A DNA stretch of 64,000 nucleotides. It comes from Faecalibacterium sp. An122 (GTDB lineage: Bacteria > Bacillota > Clostridia > Oscillospirales > Ruminococcaceae). Of this stretch, positions 39,250 through 48,137 are shown in pieces. Numbering within the stretch: the first letter of the stretch is position 1; each line of letters opens with the position of its first letter. The notes beneath the pieces are model-generated. The model saw only the letters and a program-made list of their open reading frames with translations. It did no database searches and was not told where the DNA came from. Both the position numbers and the translations under genes were made by a program. The stretch spans positions 62,001 through 126,000 of the forward strand of contig NZ_NFLL01000005.1 in NCBI RefSeq assembly GCF_002160895.1. The letters run 5' to 3'.

Positions 39250-40449
39250 TCACGGTGTAACCAGTGTTCCGTCCGGCACACGGCTTTGGGTCCACTCATG
39301 GGGACGATAAGTACAGGGATACTGGCCGGCCAAAGCCTCGTCAAAGTCGACGCCGATGCCCGGGCGGTCTATGGGATAGAAGTAGCCGCCGACCGGTTCC
39401 GTGTACCCGGGGAACAGGCTCTTGGTGTTGTCTTTCAGTTCGATGTTTTCTTGAATGGCAGCGTTATGACAATGGATGTTCAGGTGGGTGTTCACGGCAA
39501 GCCCGATGGGGGTGATGTCCGAGGGAGTATGCCAGGCGATGCCCACGCCATAAGCATCCGCCACCGAAGCCACCTTCAGCGCCGGCGTGATGCCGCCCAG
39601 CTGAGACACATGACAACGCAGGTAGTCGATCAGACGGCCTTCCAGCAGGGGCATCCACTCGGTGGGATTATTGAAGAGCTCGCCGGTGGCAATGGGGGTG
39701 GCGCACTGGGTGCGCAGCTGGGCCAGCCAGGCGTTTTGATCCGGCGGCAGCAGATCCTCGATGAAATAGGGGTGGTATGCCTCAACCTGTTTGGCAAAGT
39801 TGAGGGCCTGGGTGGGGCTCAGTCTCTCGTGCACATCGTGCAGAATATGGAAGGCGTCTCCATATTTCTCACGCAGCAGCCGGAACATGGTCAAGGTGTT
39901 CCGCATATAGTCGTCCGGGTCAAAATAGGCTCCGGGCAGGGGATGCTCCGGCGTCTGGAGGTGGTCCGGATTCCCGCCGTAAAAGCCCAGCTGGCAGCGG
40001 ATGTGCCGGTAGCCTTCGCTGCGGATGCGCTCCACTTCTTCATAGAGCTGTTCCATGGTATCTGCCACGGCGTGGGTGTAAGCGGGAATGGCCGTGCGGG
40101 CACGGCCGCCCCACAACTCATACAGCGGCATCTCGGCCAGCTTGCCCTTGATGTCCCACAGAGCCATGTCCACTCCGGACACTGCATTGTTCAGGACCGG
40201 ACCGTTGCGCCAATAGGCGTTCACCATCATCAGGTGCCACAAATCCTCGATTTCGTTGGCATCCCGTCCAATCAGAAGGGGACGCAGGTATTCCTGAACG
40301 GTGGTCTGGACGGCCAGAGGCCGCTGCTGAAAGGTGGCGCAGCCAACGCCGTAAACACCCCGGTCGGTCAGAACCTTGACCACCACCAGATTGTGGCGGT
40401 CGGGGCGAACCACATAACATTGGACATCTGTGATGATTGTCGCTTTCAC
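39250..40449 (-). CDS. Enolase-superfamily sugar-acid dehydratase (ManD/RspA-like)
   Basis: 399 residues of the mandelate racemase / mannonate dehydratase group: [32 protein letters not shown], the metal-ligand regions [16 protein letters not shown] and TGELFNNP, then [10 protein letters not shown] and a C-terminal [18 protein letters not shown]. Many members dehydrate D-mannonate or D-gluconate, but several RspA-like members have weak or no such activity. GTG 40449 is preceded by AAGGAGG; the frame upstream to 40494 is unlikely. It lies with gntR. Confidence 0.88.
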   Translation of the reverse strand: MKATIITDVQCYVVRPDRHNLVVVKVLTDRGVYGVGCATFQQRPLAVQTTVQEYLRPLLIGRDANEIEDLWHLMMVNAYWRNGPVLNNAVSGVDMALWDIKGKLAEMPLYELWGGRARTAIPAYTHAVADTMEQLYEEVERIRSEGYRHIRCQLGFYGGNPDHLQTPEHPLPGAYFDPDDYMRNTLTMFRLLREKYGDAFHILHDVHERLSPTQALNFAKQVEAYHPYFIEDLLPPDQNAWLAQLRTQCATPIATGELFNNPTEWMPLLEGRLIDYLRCHVSQLGGITPALKVASVADAYGVGIAWHTPSDITPIGLAVNTHLNIHCHNAAIQENIELKDNTKSLFPGYTEPVGGYFYPIDRPGIGVDFDEALAGQYPCTYRPHEWTQSRVPDGTLVTP

Positions 40450-40567
40450 AAAAAGAACCTCCTTCGTTTCTGCTGCAGACTGTTTCCTGTCCACGCAGCC
40501 TGGACGGCATTGCAGACAGGGGATGTGCCATGGATTTCAGAACGGGCGGTTCTCCATCAGCGCTTTG

Positions 40568-40597
40568 ATTAAACCACACAGCTTCGCCTTTCGTCAA
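40568..40597 (-). promoter_or_regulatory. Predicted promoter of the dehydratase-gntR operon
   Basis: The minus strand has TTGACG (40597-40592), spacer 18, TTTAAT (40573-40568). Confidence 0.6.
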
Positions 40598-40630
40598 GAG
40601 TTGCTGATTTTTCTAATAAAAGTTAATAAA

Positions 40631-40651
40631 AAACAGTCCAATTTTCCTGGA
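40631..40651. promoter_or_regulatory. Dyad between divergent promoters, possible GntR operator
   Basis: AGTCCA, a seven-base gap and TGGACT form an inverted repeat between the two divergent promoters, about 35 bases upstream of the minus-strand -35. On the minus strand T-rich sequence follows, so a weak terminator is the alternative. Confidence 0.4.
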
Positions 40652-40733
40652 CTTGTTTTGAGAAAATGAAATAACATGCGATTTATCGATGGATATGCGC
40701 GGGTGGCATCGAAATCCTGCCGGTTTTTAACAT

Positions 40734-40762
40734 TTGCCCATTTCCGGCGGACTTGCTATACT
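40734..40762 (+). promoter_or_regulatory. Predicted promoter of the third PTS gene
   Basis: TTGCCC (40734-40739), spacer 17, TATACT (40757-40762). The leader of about 130 bases contains a GCCTGGC/GCCAGGC stem. Confidence 0.6.
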
Positions 40763-40897
40763 CCTTTCCAGAAAGCGGGCGGCCCATGAGGCCTGGCACG
40801 GGATGAAGCCAGGCGACCCATTTGCGGTAGAAGATCATCCCGAACGGAAAAAGACAGGATACACAAATGGAATGGTCTGAACAGGAGGACTGTTGCG

Positions 40898-42267
40898 ATG
40901 GAACTCTCAAAGTCTGTTGCCAGCATCATTGCGCATGTTGGCGGTAAGGAAAACATTGTAAATGTGTGGCACTGTATGACCCGGCTCCGCTTTGAGCTGG
41001 TGGACTACGACAAGGCTGATATGGAAGCGATCAAAGCGATTCCGGATGTGATCGGCGTCCAGTTCGCCAAAGGACAGGTGCAGATTGTCATTGGCACCAC
41101 CGTGGAGAAATTCTATACCGAGGCCATGAAACAGCTGGGCCTGGATGCGGCCAAAGAGGCGGACAAAGCCCCGGCGGATGAACCCAGCGGCGAAAAGAAG
41201 GGCCTGGTTTCCCAGTTCATGGATCTGATGTCCGGCATTTTTGGACCCATTGTGCCGGCCATTGCAGGCGCCGGCATGATCAAAGGTCTGATGACCGGCC
41301 TGGTTGCCCTGAATGTGATTTCTAACACGACGGACACCTATTGATTATTGATATGCTGGCCAGCGGCGTATTCAATTTCCTTCCCTTCCTGGTAGCGGCT
41401 TCCGAGGCCAAAAAGCTGAAGACCAACCAGTATCTGGCCATTGCTCTGGCAACCGTCATCATGTACCCCACCATGGTGAATGCGGCTGCCGCCGGCGAAA
41501 TCAGCAACTTCTATCTGTTTGGGATGATTCCTGTCCCGGTGTTTAACTATTCGAGCTCGGTTATCCCCATCTTCTTTGGCGTGCTGCTGATGAGTTATGT
41601 GCACCGCTGGGTGGACCGGATTATTCCCAGTGCAGCCAAAACCGTGATTGTCCCCACCCTGACCTTGTTTATCAGCGGCATCCTGACCCTGACCGTCGTG
41701 GGCCCCATCGGCATTTATCTGGGCCGTGGTCTGGCATCGGTTGTCAACACGGTTTATGACATCAGCCCCGTTCTCTGCGGCGTCTTCTTTGGTGCAATTC
41801 GCCCTGTGTCGATTCTGGTGGGTATGCACCACGCCATGACCCCCATTGCCATGGAAAACTTCGCCTCTCAGGGCTGGGATATGCTGATGCCCATGATGTT
41901 TGTGGCAAACCTGTCCATCGTGGGTGCCGCTGCCGGCTGCTACTTCAAAGCCAACTCCAAGTCTGAAAAAACCGTGATCGGCGGCGCTGTGCTGTCGGGC
42001 TTCCTGGGCATTACCGAGCCGGCTCTGTTCGGCGTGCTGACCAAGTACAAGATGGCCTTTGTTGCCGCTACGGTGGGCAGCGTGGTAGGCAGTGCCTTCA
42101 TTAGCTTCTTTGGCGTCCGTCTGTATGGCTACATCACTTCCAGCGTGTTCAGCATTCCCGCCTACATCGGACCGTATTTCCCCTTCGCTGTTCTGGGCTG
42201 GATCATTACCCTGGCCGTCTCGTTCTCTCTGTCCTATCTGCTGGTTGTTAAAATGAATCGCAGCTGA
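40898..42267 (+). pseudogene. PTS glucoside-family IIBC transporter with a frameshift
   Basis: The first part (40898-41344) has IIB with C26 in WHCMTRLRF and the first membrane segment of IIC, and ends ...NTTDTY-stop. The second part (41341-42267) resumes one frame over with LIIDMLASGVFNFLPFLVA and continues through FLGITEPALFGVLTKYK to a normal C-terminus. Together they make about 456 residues, the usual IIBC length. Loss of one base near 41339-41341 explains the break. A TTG at 41341 could restart translation but has no ribosome binding site. It is divergent from the dehydratase operon and probably imports the precursor of its substrate. Confidence 0.85.
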
Positions 42268-42289
42268 TCATCCGCTGCGCATAAAAGAG

Positions 42290-42319
42290 GGCATACAGGT
42301 TTGACCTGTATGCCTTTTT
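42290..42319 (+). terminator. Terminator of the third PTS gene
   Basis: Perfect GGCATACAGGT / ACCTGTATGCC stem with a 3-base loop and TTTTT. Confidence 0.92.
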
Positions 42320-42486
42320 ATGTGCTGTAATGATACTTTATCATTGCAGAAAATAGTTTGTTTTATAGAATAACTTGGCTTTTATAAAACACACAGAATA
42401 CAATTTGATTCATACTAAAACATTGGTGGGTTACTTAAAAATAATATTAATAAAATGAAGACTGTTTACAAGTCCTAATTTATCTT

Positions 42487-42525
42487 TTGATTTTGGTGAA
42501 ATTACCAGATAATATTGTGTTGATT
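42487..42525 (+). promoter_or_regulatory. Possible promoter in the AT-rich gap before the lipoprotein gene
   Basis: TTGATT, spacer 17, TAATAT. The gap 42320-42623 is very AT-rich, so chance matches are common and this one is weak. I see nothing else in it. Confidence 0.3.
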
Positions 42526-42623
42526 TTGTGAAATAATCGGCTTTTTGTTCCTTTAGAATTTGTTGTACTGTACAGAGCAAAATTTATTTGCGTTTTGTTC
42601 AATAGACAAAAGGAGGAATTTTT

Positions 42624-44483
42624 GTGACACGACTTAAACGAGTTTTTGCCATTCTTTTAGTTGCGGTAATGACACTTACTCTACTGGCAGGTTGCGGTAA
42701 AATACCTGATCCATCTACTTGGGATATAAAAAATGGGGTGTTAATTGTTCCAGAGGGTGTAACAAGACTCAGCAAACAGCAGATTGAGAAGGTTTCAGGC
42801 AATTTTACGTCCGTTATTTTACCTGCCAGCCTTACCTCCATTGGAGATAGTGCCTTCGAGGGTAACACTGCCTTGGAAAGCGTTACCTTTGAAGCCGGGG
42901 ACAATACACAGCTTACTCCCGCTGGATGGATGAATTTTACCTCGGTTGCAGCGGCTATAAATATCCCTGCCCGTGAAGCGGAGAACACCTATATTATTCC
43001 TGCGAGTCTCACCTCCATTGGTGCTCAGGGGAGTACCGTGTTGAAAAGTATCACGGAGGCAACAGCGAGCAACTATACAAAACTGAATTCCACTGCTGGA
43101 TGGATGAATTTTGCTGTTGCGGCAGCGGCAAATGCCCATAAATCCAGAGCTGCAGGCAACTGTAGTATAGGGAAGAAGGCTTTCTATGGCTGTACAAGTT
43201 TAACTACTATTACTGGCTGGAGCCATATCGTTTCCATTGGTTCCAGCGCTTTCCAAAACACCAATATTAGTGGCAAAATTGATTTGAGCAATGTTACTTC
43301 CATTGGTGCAAGCGCTTTTGAGGGCTGTACTGGTATCCGAGGCAGCCTGGATTTGAGCAGTGTTGTTTCCATTGGGGTAAATGCATTTAAAGGCTGCATT
43401 GAAATCACTGTGGTCATTATTCCGTCCGAGGCGGATGTGGGGGATAATGCCTTTTCCGCTAATGTAACCATTAATATTGGAACTGGTAACAACCCTGATG
43501 ATGGAAATGGTGGTACTGTTACAGATCCCGATGATAATGATGATGGGGAAGGTGAAATCGAAACTCCTTCTGATCCTGTTGATCAGAGTAAAGTTGAGAC
43601 ACAGCTTCGGAATTGGCTGGCAGGAGCAGGTTGTTCCATTGAGCTGGATACAGCATTTGAAAACGATACTGCTTCCCTGACCAAGCAAATTTCCGGTGCT
43701 CCTAGTACATATATTTCCTCTGAAGGCTCCCAGACCCAGCCCTTTAAAGAATTGCTTGCTGACTTCCAGGGTCTCTGCCGAACTTTTTATAACACTTACG
43801 GCAGCGACGTAAAAGAGTCTCTTGCAGTCCCTGTTGTTTTGTCTGGCGATCTGACAGAAGATCAAGTGGTAGCTACGATTCAATCTTACTCTGCTCCTTC
43901 CGAGGATATACAAGAGTCTGTCAATGATGCCAAGAAAATGGGATACACAACCTATGTGATTTGCTATACAGATTACGCTGTAAATGCAACGGATCCCAAG
44001 GACAGCGCATGGATAGTATATTGGGCTATGTATGGTGTTCAAGATAAAGTTGATGAACCCACTGTTGAGCGATGCACTGATCTGGAAGCATACGCTACAA
44101 AGGTGCTCAATGACAATCAGATCACTCCATTGGATACTACTACACAAACACTCTTTGCCACACATGCAGAAAAGTATGCCCTTGAGATCTTTAATAACTA
44201 CGACGATTATGGAACTTTGGCTTCGGAGTGGACTAAAACTTGTGCGAATACAGTTGATGCGGATTTGTCTAGATTTCATATTATTTCCTTGAGGCATAAA
44301 GGTACTAATCCTAGTCAGAAAATTGCTGAGGAAACAACAGAAAGTTTGACGGATCTTTCTGATCGGAATTTTACGTTAACTGACTTTAATTACTTTGTTC
44401 GTGTATACAAGGTTTCGAATGCCGACAGCTACATTTATCTTTTGATGGCGCTTCTTTATGATGTTCCTGAAAATGAATCATAA
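42624..44483 (+). CDS. BspA-like leucine-rich-repeat lipoprotein
   Basis: 619 residues. It starts with GTG after AAAGGAGG. The signal peptide ends in the lipobox LLAGC (C24). LRR_5-type repeats follow (ILPASLTSIGDSAFEGNTALESVTF, IVSIGSSAFQNTNI, VTSIGASAFEGCTGI, VVSIGVNAFKGC). An acidic linker rich in D, G and N lies near 290-320, and a unique C-terminal domain of about 290 residues has no family that I recognise. It is probably anchored outside the membrane and binds a protein or glycan. Two copies of a GWMNF-containing segment interrupt the repeats. It is AT-richer than its surroundings, which points to transfer. Confidence 0.85.
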   Translation: MTRLKRVFAILLVAVMTLTLLAGCGKIPDPSTWDIKNGVLIVPEGVTRLSKQQIEKVSGNFTSVILPASLTSIGDSAFEGNTALESVTFEAGDNTQLTPAGWMNFTSVAAAINIPAREAENTYIIPASLTSIGAQGSTVLKSITEATASNYTKLNSTAGWMNFAVAAAANAHKSRAAGNCSIGKKAFYGCTSLTTITGWSHIVSIGSSAFQNTNISGKIDLSNVTSIGASAFEGCTGIRGSLDLSSVVSIGVNAFKGCIEITVVIIPSEADVGDNAFSANVTINIGTGNNPDDGNGGTVTDPDDNDDGEGEIETPSDPVDQSKVETQLRNWLAGAGCSIELDTAFENDTASLTKQISGAPSTYISSEGSQTQPFKELLADFQGLCRTFYNTYGSDVKESLAVPVVLSGDLTEDQVVATIQSYSAPSEDIQESVNDAKKMGYTTYVICYTDYAVNATDPKDSAWIVYWAMYGVQDKVDEPTVERCTDLEAYATKVLNDNQITPLDTTTQTLFATHAEKYALEIFNNYDDYGTLASEWTKTCANTVDADLSRFHIISLRHKGTNPSQKIAEETTESLTDLSDRNFTLTDFNYFVRVYKVSNADSYIYLLMALLYDVPENES

Positions 44484-44490
44484 TTAATAA

Positions 44491-44528
44491 AAAGCCAGGG
44501 ATCAGGCAACGCTGCTCCCTGGCTTTTC
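44491..44528. terminator. Terminator after the LRR lipoprotein
   Basis: AAAAGCCAGGGA / TCCCTGGCTTTT, a 12-bp stem with A- and T-runs on both sides, so it can work in either direction. Confidence 0.88.
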
Positions 44529-44797
44529 TAAATTCCAAATAGTTGGGCGTTATTATAGTCACTTCAGGACATAAAGTTCATGAGACAGTTGGAATGCTGG
44601 TAGAAATCATGGATAGAAGATTGGGGCGACATAATGTGCGGATATCTTCGCTCAAGATAGATCGTTATCGCTAGCTGTTTTTCACCAAGCTGTAAATCAC
44701 AGCACCATCTGACCTCAATTTGAGGACTTCCATTGCTGGAGCGTCCCTGTCATTTGGAATTTTGAAACGGCGTAGCTGCATCCCTGATGAAATAACT
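44529..44797. other. Gene-free stretch between convergent genes
   Basis: I see no reading frame with a ribosome binding site, no clear hairpin with a U-tract and no promoter in these 270 bases. Confidence 0.5.
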
Positions 44798-45988
44798 TTA
44801 TTCCCTGGATGCGGATTCCTTCTGCTTGGCCAGTTTTTTGTCTAGCCGCTTCTTTTCGTATTCATAGGATGTTGACGCGACGATGCCGTCGAGCGGTTCT
44901 TTTTCCAGAGTTTGATAGTACTTGATCATCATGCCGTAATAGGGCTTGTTCAGCATGCTCTTTTCAAGGTTGTCGATGCTCTGCGATATGTTTTGACAAC
45001 AAGTGCTTAAGCACCAACTTACAAAGGGTCTTTCTTCCAACTCCATTTGTCTATCGAACTCTTCTCTTTGGGCCCGAAATGTTTCTTCATCCTCAGGTTC
45101 AGAAAAATCAAGTTCATCGTAATCAATCTCTTCAGGTTCTTTTTCTTCCGCTTCTTCCAATCGGTCAAGTTCACTTTGGTAAGAATCGATTCCGTGCTGT
45201 GAGATGTCGTAGTTCTTCATGAAATCCGAAAGAAGAAATTTGTCGGAAAGAATGGCCTCGACATATCTCTCGCATGCTTTTTGACTTTCGTTGCTGGCGA
45301 GATGTTTTCTAACCCAATCGGGCATGTTTTTTACAACGTCCGACGGATAAATGGATTTCAGATAGTCTTCATCTGGATGATTCAGGGCGTCATAGGTCAT
45401 CGGAGACATCAGGATGCGCTGCTGGATCATAGACTGAATTGTTCCATATTCTGAAAGGATGTACTTTAATTCGTCGATTTCTATGTTGCTCAGAAATTCC
45501 TTTTTATCACGGAGGGCAGAGCTGAAAGCCGGAATAAAATTAGGCAGCAGCTTCCATGTAATCTGAATGATATCTTTTGGTTTATCATAGTCAAGGATAT
45601 CCTCTATCCCGCCGGCGGCTACAAATTCTTCGTGAGCCTTGATTTCTGCCCGCTGGTGCGGCGTCTGCCGCAACATAATCTGCTTATGGCCTTCATAATG
45701 GATAACTGCTGAGTAGTACTCCTGTAGCTCATGCCAGGCTAGGCGGTTGTGCTTGTAGTTGCTGGATAGCTCAACGACAAAGGAAACAATGGAGGACCCA
45801 ACTGCACCCGTTGTCAAAGCGAATACAATGTCATAACCAGTGGACTCTTTGGGCATAACAGCCATCACAGCTCCAAGGATTGTAATTACAAACACGGAAA
45901 AGACAGCACAGGCAATCAAAGTGGTTTTGGGATAAAAAGCAAATGTTAGAAGTTGCAGTGTTTCGTAGGCACGGTTTTTGAATCGCAT
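44798..45988 (-). CDS. Unknown membrane-anchored protein with long cytoplasmic domain
   Basis: 396 residues, family not recognised. Two hydrophobic segments lie close together near the N-terminus (about 22-45 and 52-72), followed by a long, mostly helical soluble part. That part has a very acidic stretch (EEAEEKEPEEIDYDELDF, about 286-303) and a cysteine cluster (SWCLSTCCQNIS, about 330-341). CTGGAG lies 8 bases before the ATG. It is AT-rich like the LRR gene it faces. The two-helix anchor plus cytoplasmic domain is seen in sensors and effector proteins, but no catalytic motif is visible. Confidence 0.7.
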   Translation of the reverse strand: MRFKNRAYETLQLLTFAFYPKTTLIACAVFSVFVITILGAVMAVMPKESTGYDIVFALTTGAVGSSIVSFVVELSSNYKHNRLAWHELQEYYSAVIHYEGHKQIMLRQTPHQRAEIKAHEEFVAAGGIEDILDYDKPKDIIQITWKLLPNFIPAFSSALRDKKEFLSNIEIDELKYILSEYGTIQSMIQQRILMSPMTYDALNHPDEDYLKSIYPSDVVKNMPDWVRKHLASNESQKACERYVEAILSDKFLLSDFMKNYDISQHGIDSYQSELDRLEEAEEKEPEEIDYDELDFSEPEDEETFRAQREEFDRQMELEERPFVSWCLSTCCQNISQSIDNLEKSMLNKPYYGMMIKYYQTLEKEPLDGIVASTSYEYEKKRLDKKLAKQKESASRE

Positions 45989-46071
45989 ATAGATATCTCC
46001 AGATCAATTTCTGATCTATTCGGTATGGGATACGGCAGCTCCATCTGATTGCCGTCCAGGTCAAACAACAG
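45946..46071 (-). other. Possible coding remnant overlapping the start of the membrane protein gene
   Basis: In another minus-strand frame the sequence reads LFDLDGNQMELPYPIPNRSEIDLEIS before running into the start of the 396-residue gene and a stop at 45946. It has protein-like composition but a stop just upstream and no ribosome binding site. It may be the end of a lost gene; the rest of 46072-46219 shows nothing. Confidence 0.25.
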
Positions 46072-46219
46072 ATTTCAGTTGTTGTGTGAACTTGCATGGT
46101 ATCATCTTCTTGTACCCAGCACTTGGCATACTGGCTATCAGTGCTGAGCTTCGGTCAGATGACATCCTTGCTGAGAAGAAGACAGCTCATCCGAAAAAGC
46201 CTTTTCGTTTGAGGGAATC

Positions 46220-47374
46220 TTATTTGATGCTGTAGAGCATACATATGTGAAGCCCATAGAAGCCGATGCCTGCGGATTCCAGGAAACGATCCATATTTGG
46301 CTGCCAGTTATAGGAAGGGTAGAATACATAGCTGGAGTAGGAAATATAGCCTTTGCCGGTTTTGCTCTTCAGCTCGCTCAAAACAGTGTCTTTGTTCTCA
46401 CCGCGGGCGATCCGGAGGGCAGCTCTGGACATCTCGGCGTCCCAGGACATGGGACTGACGCCGGCGGCCGACCGGGCTTCGTTGATATGAGTGAAATAGT
46501 TATACCCCTGCCCAAAGCCGTAGGCTGCCGGGACAGTGCCGCTGGCTATAATATTGCTCTGCACCACGTCGGCAGCATACAGGATGTATTTGTCCGGCAC
46601 TTCTTCATAGGTTTTGCAGAAGCGGAGATACCGGATGGCACCATCGGCGGCGATGTTGTCCTCCACCTGGGGGTCAAAGACATAGTCCACCCCGTGGATG
46701 TTGATGACGCACCAGGCGTGGCCGGTGTAGCCGCCGGCAGCCCGGTGGGTCTGGCCGGTTTGGATTCTGGCGTCAAAACCGATCATCCGGGCCAGCACCG
46801 CAAATGCAGCCGAATAATTGTCGCATACGCCCACCCGCTGGGTCATGATGGAATAGGCATCCTCTGCGAGCCAGCCGCCCTGGTTCAGATTGGACAGGAC
46901 ACTGCCATAGGAGCAATTTTGAATCAGCCAGTCATAGCAGCCCCGGAGCTGTTCGTAGGGTGTGGAGCCGCCCACCTGGGCCAGGATTTGGTCTGCCACC
47001 GTCAGCAGCGGTTCCGGCCAGTTGCGGTCGGGGGTAAGGGTGGCGTTGGCGATGCGGGCCTCTGCTCCGGTAAGGCTCTGCTGGGTCTGGTAAGCCTGCT
47101 GGGCATTTTCCTCCAGCACAAAAGGCTGCCCGGTCCGCAGGGAATAGGCGGCCCGGCCTTCGCTGGCGCCAAAGTTCAGATAGTGCAGATAGAGATCTTC
47201 CAGATAGAGGTCTCGCCCGTAGGCTTGCATCAAGTCCGGGTTATCGCTGACATAGCGGGCAAAGTCAAAGTCGCTCACAGGGTCCGCCGCACTGGCCCCC
47301 ATGGCCAACATCCCGCAGCTTGCCGCCAGCACCACCAGGAAGAACAACGCACGGTAAAGATGTCGTTTCATCAT
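46220..47374 (-). CDS. Secreted transglutaminase-like protein with CAP-like C-terminus
   Basis: 384 residues. ATG 47374 has GAGGAGGT 6 bases upstream. A signal peptide ends near ASAADP. Next is a short module (FARYVSDNPDLMQAYG...HYLNFGASEGRAAY) common in cell-surface proteins. A transglutaminase-like domain follows, with its triad in RVGVCDNYSAAF, GGYTGHAWCVINI and YVFDPQVE. The last part (INEARSAAGVSPMSWDAEMSRAALRIA) resembles a CAP/SCP domain but is short. It probably acts on peptides or cell wall outside the membrane. Confidence 0.82.
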   Translation of the reverse strand: MMKRHLYRALFFLVVLAASCGMLAMGASAADPVSDFDFARYVSDNPDLMQAYGRDLYLEDLYLHYLNFGASEGRAAYSLRTGQPFVLEENAQQAYQTQQSLTGAEARIANATLTPDRNWPEPLLTVADQILAQVGGSTPYEQLRGCYDWLIQNCSYGSVLSNLNQGGWLAEDAYSIMTQRVGVCDNYSAAFAVLARMIGFDARIQTGQTHRAAGGYTGHAWCVINIHGVDYVFDPQVEDNIAADGAIRYLRFCKTYEEVPDKYILYAADVVQSNIIASGTVPAAYGFGQGYNYFTHINEARSAAGVSPMSWDAEMSRAALRIARGENKDTVLSELKSKTGKGYISYSSYVFYPSYNWQPNMDRFLESAGIGFYGLHICMLYSIK

Positions 47375-47552
47375 TGGATACCTCCTCACACGGCGGCTGC
47401 AAGAGCGCAGCCGCTCTTTTACTATAAAGATAGCAAAAAAGAGAGGTTGCGTAAAGCTTTTGGCGCAGAGATGTGATGTTTTTCTTCAAAGCGATAATAA
47501 CAGCAGGCGTTCCACATGGGAAAACGACTGGCAAACATATTGGACAAAGAGA

Positions 47553-47594
47553 ATCACCCGCAGCTTCCCGAAGAACAGGAAGGCGGCGGGTGAT
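47553..47594 (-). terminator. Hairpin after the XRE regulator
   Basis: ATCACCCGC / GCGGGTGAT, with a further pairing GCAGCTTCC / GGAAGGCGG-like inside. The U-tract is weak (TCTCTTTG), so termination is uncertain. Confidence 0.45.
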
Positions 47595-47600
47595 CGGGTT

Positions 47601-47831
47601 TTATTCAAACTGCAAAAACTTGTAGGCCGGCACATCCAGCGCCTGGGCGATCCGCAGCAGGGTGGTCAGGGAGATGGGCTTGTACATGCCGGGGGCTTCA
47701 ATCTGGCCGATGTAGGAGGTGGCCACCCCCAGCTTGTCGGCCAGCTTTTCCTGAGTGTAACCCTGCAGTTTGCGGTAGTAGGCGACCTTCAGGCCGATCA
47801 TTTTGTATTCCTGTTCAAATTCACGTTCCAT
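47601..47831 (-). CDS. Small XRE-family DNA-binding protein
   Basis: 76 residues, almost only a helix-turn-helix domain: MIGLKVAYYRKLQGYTQEKLADKLGVATSYIGQIEAP...SLTTLLRIAQALDV. ATG 47831 follows GAGGTG. Its target is unknown. It is transcribed toward the transglutaminase gene but is separated by a hairpin. Confidence 0.88.
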   Translation of the reverse strand: MEREFEQEYKMIGLKVAYYRKLQGYTQEKLADKLGVATSYIGQIEAPGMYKPISLTTLLRIAQALDVPAYKFLQFE

Positions 47832-48034
47832 GGCGTACACCTCATGTCTTCATTGTACGGAAGAATGGAGTGATTTTTTATTCCATAAACATATTGTAAT
47901 TATTACTGTAATAGTTATAATAATAAGTACAAAGGTTGTTGTTTTGCTTTGCTGCGTCCAAAATGCGCACAGCGGATCACAAAAGGCACGGCATGGGAAA
48001 GGGAGCCTGCAAATAAAAAGTCAAGCCCCCAAAT

Positions 48035-48068
48035 GAAAAAACTTTCGCCCCAAAGCGAAAGTAAAAAA
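48035..48068. terminator. Bidirectional terminator beside the IS110 gene
   Basis: ACTTTCGC / GCGAAAGT stem with A-run before and T-run on the opposite strand. It ends minus-strand transcription from the transposase. Confidence 0.75.
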
Positions 48069-48137
48069 GCGTACACCAAATCTGACCGGCGAGAAAACAA
48101 CATCGCCAGTCTGGCAGAGAGGTATTTGAAATGGAAC

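Noticed and set aside
42820-43450. CRISPR-like repetition
   Set aside because: The repeats are leucine-rich codon repeats inside an open frame, with no constant repeat and spacer lengths.
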